Shown here piece by piece: positions 59,422 to 64,000 of a stretch of DNA of 64,000 bases. The position numbers and the translations under genes are program-made. Under the pieces are notes generated by a model. That model was not told the DNA's origin. It worked only from the letters and a program-made list of their open reading frames with translations, and made no database searches. The DNA comes from a virus. The stretch lies in the IMG/VR virus record IMGVR_UViG_3300042806_000062, positions 1 through 64,000 of that record. One strand, 5' to 3'. Numbering within the stretch: position 1 is the stretch's first letter; each line of letters starts with the position of its first letter.

Positions 59422-59430
59422 ATTATATCA
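59422..59430 (-). promoter_or_regulatory. Leaderless extended -10 promoter before 59050-59415
   Basis: On the minus strand TGATATAAT (hexamer 59427-59422) is followed by TGGGTT and ATG, a 6-nt gap. Confidence 0.6.
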
Positions 59431-59432
59431 GA

Positions 59433-62400
59433 TTATACAGGTCTTCCGCTATACTCTTCCCAAATTGTTCCAGTAATTATTGTTATGCCGTCAGAATTAA
59501 TAGATAAGGTTGAATTATCTCTTCCAACTACACTAGAAACTCCAAAAGTAGAATCATAAATTGATTTTCCATCAACAATAAATGTTAAAGGCTCACTCTG
59601 TCCTTCTATTTCTTCCCAGATTCCAGCACCAGATTGATACCATGATCCCCATGTGGTATCTGATCTTAAGTCTCTCCACTCGTTATCAATGAATATAGAA
59701 CCAAGAACGTCTGAAAACTTTTTGTAAAATGCAATATTATTAACCATTAATCCTTCATATATTTCTAACTGCCCTACAGAACTTGGTAAATCTATAGACT
59801 CTTCAAAAGTAATTATTATTGTATTCCAAGATAAAGGTTGAATATATGGATTATCTACAATATTACCGTTTTGATAAAAAACTATACCAGTTGCTTCATT
59901 GTTAGTATCTTCGTCAAAAAGAACCATCTTAGCCCTAGTATAATTTGACTCTGGAACTAATTTAATATCATAAGATCTATTTCTAGTAGAAATCTTTCCT
60001 ACCTGTACCGTTTCTTCTATCGTTTCACCCTTGTTGTAAAAACTCCAAAACTGAACACCTCCAAGCAAATACTCTGTTGCTAACTGTTGATTAATTGGAA
60101 TGGTGATACCTCTAGTAGCAGTACTGTCGTATGGGAGAACGCTGATACCAGAATCTCCAGTATTATACATATAAGAAGTAGAGTCTTTATATATAGTAAA
60201 AGGGTTTTTTAGTTTATAAGCATATATATCTCCATATCTATTAAATGGAAATAGTTTATATCCATCAGGACTATTAATGGAATAAAAGGATGATTCATCA
60301 TATGCTAATGAAGATATAGACATTTTTCTAAGTTTGATAGGGTTTTTATTTATACCCTTTGAATTAATTTCTATATGAACTGTTATATAGTAATCTGCAA
60401 AGTCAACTAGTTGTTTAGGTGGAAATATAACTGTTCTATCTGTTACTTCAAACTTAGTATTATTTATTTGGGTAGTAGTATATTCATCTAAATCTAATAC
60501 TCTGTCTGCTCCTATTCTTACAGAATTTATATATTCTGTATAAGGAATATTTCCAACATCTGTATATTTTTGCAAAGTTATATATGTCTTAATGGTGTCA
60601 TTTTCTTTTAAAAATAATTTAGACAATATGTCTAATTGTTCATCTGTTAGATATTCAACAAATTCAACAGTTTCTGGATTTCCACCGTCAAAACTAAAAA
60701 TAAAACTAGAAGCAGAGGTTGTGGGCGATCCGCCATCAAAGTAAAATTTAAAATCTAATGAAGTAGACAGCCCTCCATCAAGAGCAGGTATTTGGTCTTT
60801 TTGTAATATTAATGATGATGGAGAATCTATATTAAATTGTAAAAGATCTAAATCGTAGTAAGGATTTTTATTTTTATCTTCTACAAATTTTCCAAAATAT
60901 GATAAAGGTATTGAGTCTTCCCAGTATCCAGAACTTCCAATATCTATAGTAAGGCTATTTGATAAAATCTGTGGATGAAAGGTGTAGTTTCCAATATAGT
61001 ATATTAAATTTTCTGTATCTATCTCTGGGTTAAAAAATCCATTGTCTAATTTGTATTCAACTAAATCTTTATCTGTAAACATTCTATTATTAAATGTAAA
61101 ATTAAATATTTTTCCACTAAACATTGATGATTGATTTCCACCCAAACTAAAAGATATGTTTTGGGGGTTGGAAAAGAAGTTATTTAAAGTACTTGAATAT
61201 TCTTGAGATATGGTGTCTAAGTCAAAACCAGCAACAAATATAGCATTTCCCACAATAGGGTGATCAAATATCTTAGTATCGTTATAGAAGTACTCTACTC
61301 CTGCGGTGCTTGTTTTAACTGTAAAGTTGTTATTATTGAAGTTGTTAGAGAAGTACATTAATACTTCTTTAGTAGCAGTCAGAGTAGATGGTGCTCTAAA
61401 TACCCCGAATATACTTTTAACTGGGGTACTCAAAACATTCAAACTATTAAAATTAATACTTGAAACTATGTTGTCATAATTTGCATTAGGCTTTAATTTG
61501 ATAAATGGATAGTCAGATCCTTGTATATTATAGTTATCTATTAAGAAATTATCTAAGTCTACCACTTCACTAAAAATAATTTGTGGAAGAGAGTATTCTA
61601 AATTTGTAAGATATTTAGAGGTGCTGTTAGAGTTATTAAAGAATCCTGAGTTCCAATCGTTCATGTCTGGGTAGTTTATAGTAGAGGTGTATTTAGCGTA
61701 GGGGAAGTCTACCTGGAAAGAGTCTCCTTTAAAATTAGACACAATGTTATTTGCTGACTCAACTCCTTGAGCGTAAACAAATCTTTTCTTTGCAATTTGC
61801 TCTGGAACTACGTATGGATAAATAGCAATAGCGTCTATTTCAAATGGGTATACATTTTCATTTCCATAAACTCCTACATAGTTATAATCTTTATCTGCCA
61901 ATGTAAATTTATTTTGATCTATGTCCATATCAATAACTAAATCTCCATTGATTAATAATGAAGCAGTATCTATGTTATATCTAAAGTCTAGTAGCATAGG
62001 TCTATACCATTTACCTATAAAATAAGACTTTTTATATGATCCTATTTTAATTGTTATAAAGTCTTTATCTATATAAATACCGTCAGTTTTTGTAAGTGGA
62101 CCAACAATTTTTATTGGAGTTGTTGCGTTTGTATGTGCTCTTAGCCAAAACTCTAATGTAGTTTCTTTGTATCTTCCAGATTCATTTAAAAATCCTTCTG
62201 CTGGAAAAACCATAGATGGAATATTTCCATAAAGAGGATATGTAATATTAGTTATATTTGTAGCACCAAAAGTAATTGGAAAGTTATCGCTATATGAAAG
62301 GGCTCTATTTTTTTCAACTATATAGTAACCGTTTTTAGATTCTGCTATTCCATAAGAGTCTGCTACTACCCCAGTTATTGCTGAGGCTGACAAAGAAGAT

Positions 62401-63041
62401 GATGCAGAAATGATGCTTAATATATTTGGGTCTATGCTTGCTGATAAAGTTCCAGTACTTTGATAATGGTGCAGTTCAGACCATTGACCAACCGATAAAG
62501 CATTTATAGAAAAGTTATAATCAGGTCCAGAGTTTCCTATTGAAGCGTTATCATATTTAACTTTAAAATATGGATATATATTGACATTGCCTGTAGGAAT
62601 ATTTAAAGTATGACTTACCTTTGTCCATACCTCTTCTCTTTCTGGGGTATAGGAAGTAAAAAAAGTAGAACCACTATGTATAAACCCTATATCAAAACTA
62701 GATACGTTGTTATAGTTGTAAGCAAAAGCATTTATAGACAATGTTTTTTTATCAGGATCTAAATCTGTAATAGAATTTATTGCTGTACCCGATGCTGATC
62801 CTTGATATCCAGATGATGCAGAAATTACAGTCAATACATCTGTTTGCTCATTTTCAAGTATTAATCCAACTGGGTCTGATGCTGAAGAAGAAACTATGTT
62901 GCTTAGGTCCCAATTAATAATGCTTTTATCTTGTATGCTTAATTTTGATATAAAAGAAAAATCATCGTCTAGGGCCCATAGTGCAAGTGGATGCTCTGCA
63001 AATATTCTTGCGGCATAAAGATTTGAGACTTGATTAGACAT
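59433..63041 (-). CDS. Large LamG-type virion protein (1202 aa)
   Basis: Concanavalin-like sequence: EHPLALWALDDD near the N-terminus and around residues 290-370 LEFWLRAHTN, FITIKIGSYKKS and LLINGDLVIDM, the strand pattern of LamG/laminin-G lectin domains; a second such domain is likely at 670-720. Otherwise beta-rich with many Asn/Ser. In actinophages such proteins are virion surface or minor tail components with possible carbohydrate binding. It lies upstream of portal, outside the main tail cluster. An AGAGG site lies before the ATG. Confidence 0.72.
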   Translation of the reverse strand: MSNQVSNLYAARIFAEHPLALWALDDDFSFISKLSIQDKSIINWDLSNIVSSSASDPVGLILENEQTDVLTVISASSGYQGSASGTAINSITDLDPDKKTLSINAFAYNYNNVSSFDIGFIHSGSTFFTSYTPEREEVWTKVSHTLNIPTGNVNIYPYFKVKYDNASIGNSGPDYNFSINALSVGQWSELHHYQSTGTLSASIDPNILSIISASSSLSASAITGVVADSYGIAESKNGYYIVEKNRALSYSDNFPITFGATNITNITYPLYGNIPSMVFPAEGFLNESGRYKETTLEFWLRAHTNATTPIKIVGPLTKTDGIYIDKDFITIKIGSYKKSYFIGKWYRPMLLDFRYNIDTASLLINGDLVIDMDIDQNKFTLADKDYNYVGVYGNENVYPFEIDAIAIYPYVVPEQIAKKRFVYAQGVESANNIVSNFKGDSFQVDFPYAKYTSTINYPDMNDWNSGFFNNSNSTSKYLTNLEYSLPQIIFSEVVDLDNFLIDNYNIQGSDYPFIKLKPNANYDNIVSSINFNSLNVLSTPVKSIFGVFRAPSTLTATKEVLMYFSNNFNNNNFTVKTSTAGVEYFYNDTKIFDHPIVGNAIFVAGFDLDTISQEYSSTLNNFFSNPQNISFSLGGNQSSMFSGKIFNFTFNNRMFTDKDLVEYKLDNGFFNPEIDTENLIYYIGNYTFHPQILSNSLTIDIGSSGYWEDSIPLSYFGKFVEDKNKNPYYDLDLLQFNIDSPSSLILQKDQIPALDGGLSTSLDFKFYFDGGSPTTSASSFIFSFDGGNPETVEFVEYLTDEQLDILSKLFLKENDTIKTYITLQKYTDVGNIPYTEYINSVRIGADRVLDLDEYTTTQINNTKFEVTDRTVIFPPKQLVDFADYYITVHIEINSKGINKNPIKLRKMSISSLAYDESSFYSINSPDGYKLFPFNRYGDIYAYKLKNPFTIYKDSTSYMYNTGDSGISVLPYDSTATRGITIPINQQLATEYLLGGVQFWSFYNKGETIEETVQVGKISTRNRSYDIKLVPESNYTRAKMVLFDEDTNNEATGIVFYQNGNIVDNPYIQPLSWNTIIITFEESIDLPSSVGQLEIYEGLMVNNIAFYKKFSDVLGSIFIDNEWRDLRSDTTWGSWYQSGAGIWEEIEGQSEPLTFIVDGKSIYDSTFGVSSVVGRDNSTLSINSDGITIITGTIWEEYSGRPV

Positions 63042-63072
63042 GAATACCTCTAATCTATTTTAGCACAAAAGG

Positions 63073-64000
63073 TTATTTTGAAATATCAACTATTTCGCAA
63101 ACTCCAGCAACGCAAGATAACTCTTGACTGCCTGTTGTTCCATCTTCTGTTTCATAAATAGTCATCATATCCCAACGAATTGATTCTGGCATTTTCTTTA
63201 CTGCCTCTTCATATTCCTCTTTTGTAATTTCTTGATATGGTGCTTGCTTGTATGAATGCTCTGAGGATGGTAAAAATGATACCCCACCAATTGAATCAAA
63301 GTTATCAAATACCCATGCCCCAACTCTCATCCATTCGTTCTCGTGGACGTTAATTGTTACACTTGGATTATGTTCTGTCCAGTGTGTTCTGTAAATTTTC
63401 CACATTTCTAAATGATCTATTGCTGTTAAATCTTTTGTAATAGTGGCATTCTTTGGAGCCTTTTGTGGAAAATAAAATACTGTTGTCTGATCTGGCTTCA
63501 TAACATCTGCTTCGTATGGAACTCCAGAGTCTTTTAAGAATTGGGTTAATGGATCTTTGTTATCTCCACGTACGCTTCTAATGTAATATTCTGAATACCA
63601 TGGATGAATTCCACTTGATACGCCAGTTAACTGACTTACTGTTCCAGATGGCTTAACACAAGTAATTGAAACAGATTGATTAATTCCTATTTTTTCTGCT
63701 TCTAATTTATTAGATTCAACTGAGTGCTCTCTTAGTCTAACAAGTAACTCTTTTAATTTATCTCCAGCAGTAGAAGTTAATTTATTTCCATATATACCAG
63801 TTAAAGATACTCCTAGTAATCTTTCTTCTTCACAATTATCTTTCCATGTCTTACGAAGATATTTAAAGTTAGTTAAAGTAGATTGCCAAGTTCCTAGAAT
63901 TGTGGCAAGTCTAATTTTTTCTAATAATTCTTTTTCAGTATCATCTGCAGAAATAACAACTTCTGTTAAATTGCAAAACTCATTTGATCTTAGTAAAATT
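63073..64000 (-). CDS. nrdJ: Class II (B12-dependent) ribonucleotide reductase, C-terminal part
   Basis: An open frame of 309 residues runs to the window edge; the N-terminal part lies beyond 64000. It contains LLRSNEFCNLTEVV (active-site Cys region), EEERLLGVSLTGI, ITCVKPSGTVSQLTG and GIHPWYSEYYIR, then HWTEHNPSVTINV and SFLPSSEHSYKQAPYQEIT, typical of RTPR-type class II reductases. The C-terminus has CVAGVC, the Cys pair that passes electrons from thioredoxin. It reduces ribonucleotides without oxygen using adenosylcobalamin. The frame has no internal stop, so the ATG at 63501 is not its start. Confidence 0.93.
   Translation of the reverse strand, partial: ILLRSNEFCNLTEVVISADDTEKELLEKIRLATILGTWQSTLTNFKYLRKTWKDNCEEERLLGVSLTGIYGNKLTSTAGDKLKELLVRLREHSVESNKLEAEKIGINQSVSITCVKPSGTVSQLTGVSSGIHPWYSEYYIRSVRGDNKDPLTQFLKDSGVPYEADVMKPDQTTVFYFPQKAPKNATITKDLTAIDHLEMWKIYRTHWTEHNPSVTINVHENEWMRVGAWVFDNFDSIGGVSFLPSSEHSYKQAPYQEITKEEYEEAVKKMPESIRWDMMTIYETEDGTTGSQELSCVAGVCEIVDISK

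Noticed and set aside
63073-63501. A 142-aa stand-alone gene
   Set aside because: The frame continues without a stop to the window edge and encodes typical class II reductase motifs, so this is only its C-terminal part.
1-64000. Lysogeny functions (integrase, attachment site, repressor)
   Set aside because: None was recognised. The HTH proteins at 21393 and 31957 are not accompanied by an integrase; absence in this window does not exclude them elsewhere.

Overview
This window is part of a tailed-phage genome, with every supported gene on the minus strand, so transcription runs from position 64000 down to 1. The DNA is visibly AT-rich. The capsid, portal, tail-tube, tape-measure and terminase genes are those of a long-tailed siphovirus with an HK97-type capsid and a -1 frameshifted tail chaperone. 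A WhiB-family gene, which is an actinobacterial hallmark, and apparent leaderless mRNAs point to an actinobacterial host. The AT richness suggests a low-GC, perhaps aquatic, actinobacterium; that is inference. No integrase, excisionase or repressor is visible, so there is no sign of lysogeny in this segment.

Layout in transcription order: (1) 64000-63073, the C-terminal part of a class II ribonucleotide reductase that runs off the window. (2) 63041-32689, virion module: LamG-type structural protein, small head protein, portal, protease-scaffold fusion, major capsid, connectors, tail tube, chaperones G/GT, a 2637-residue tape measure, minor tail proteins and a beta-helix tail spike. (3) 32666-21055, replication and recombination: zinc ribbon, HTH protein, DnaB-like helicase, primase, ssDNA-binding protein, DnaE polymerase, RecA, Cas4-like nuclease, RuvC-like resolvase and several tiny zinc or HTH proteins. 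(4) 21068-17485, packaging: small and large terminase plus companions. (5) 17458-15266, small genes including WhiB and a second SSB. (6) 15198-12586, lysis module: M23 endolysin, a Pro/Thr-rich surface protein, a Trp-rich membrane protein and a holin-like protein. (7) 12495-10421, small zinc proteins, secreted proteins (one a matrixin-like metalloprotease) and a thermonuclease. (8) 10417-1, accessory region: FtsZ, a block of six glycan-type enzymes, two distal virion proteins (one with a SUEL-type lectin domain), Hsp20, SpeD, thioredoxin, small unknowns and tRNA-Asn.

Regulation. Genes are tightly packed, often with ATGA or TAATG overlaps. Most intergenic gaps hold one of three signals: a -10 box followed exactly 6 nt later by ATG (leaderless genes), an extended -10 of the form TGnTATAAT before a normal ribosome binding site, or a hairpin terminator whose loop carries the -35 of the next promoter. 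Several small genes below (745-834, 12210-12359, 12361-12495, 17303-17458, 21393-21542, 23814-23984) and several start corrections come from reading these junctions.

The most unusual content is the phage FtsZ with an intact GTPase core but no C-terminal tail, the secreted metalloprotease, the glycan enzyme block next to a lectin-bearing virion protein, and the promoter architecture.
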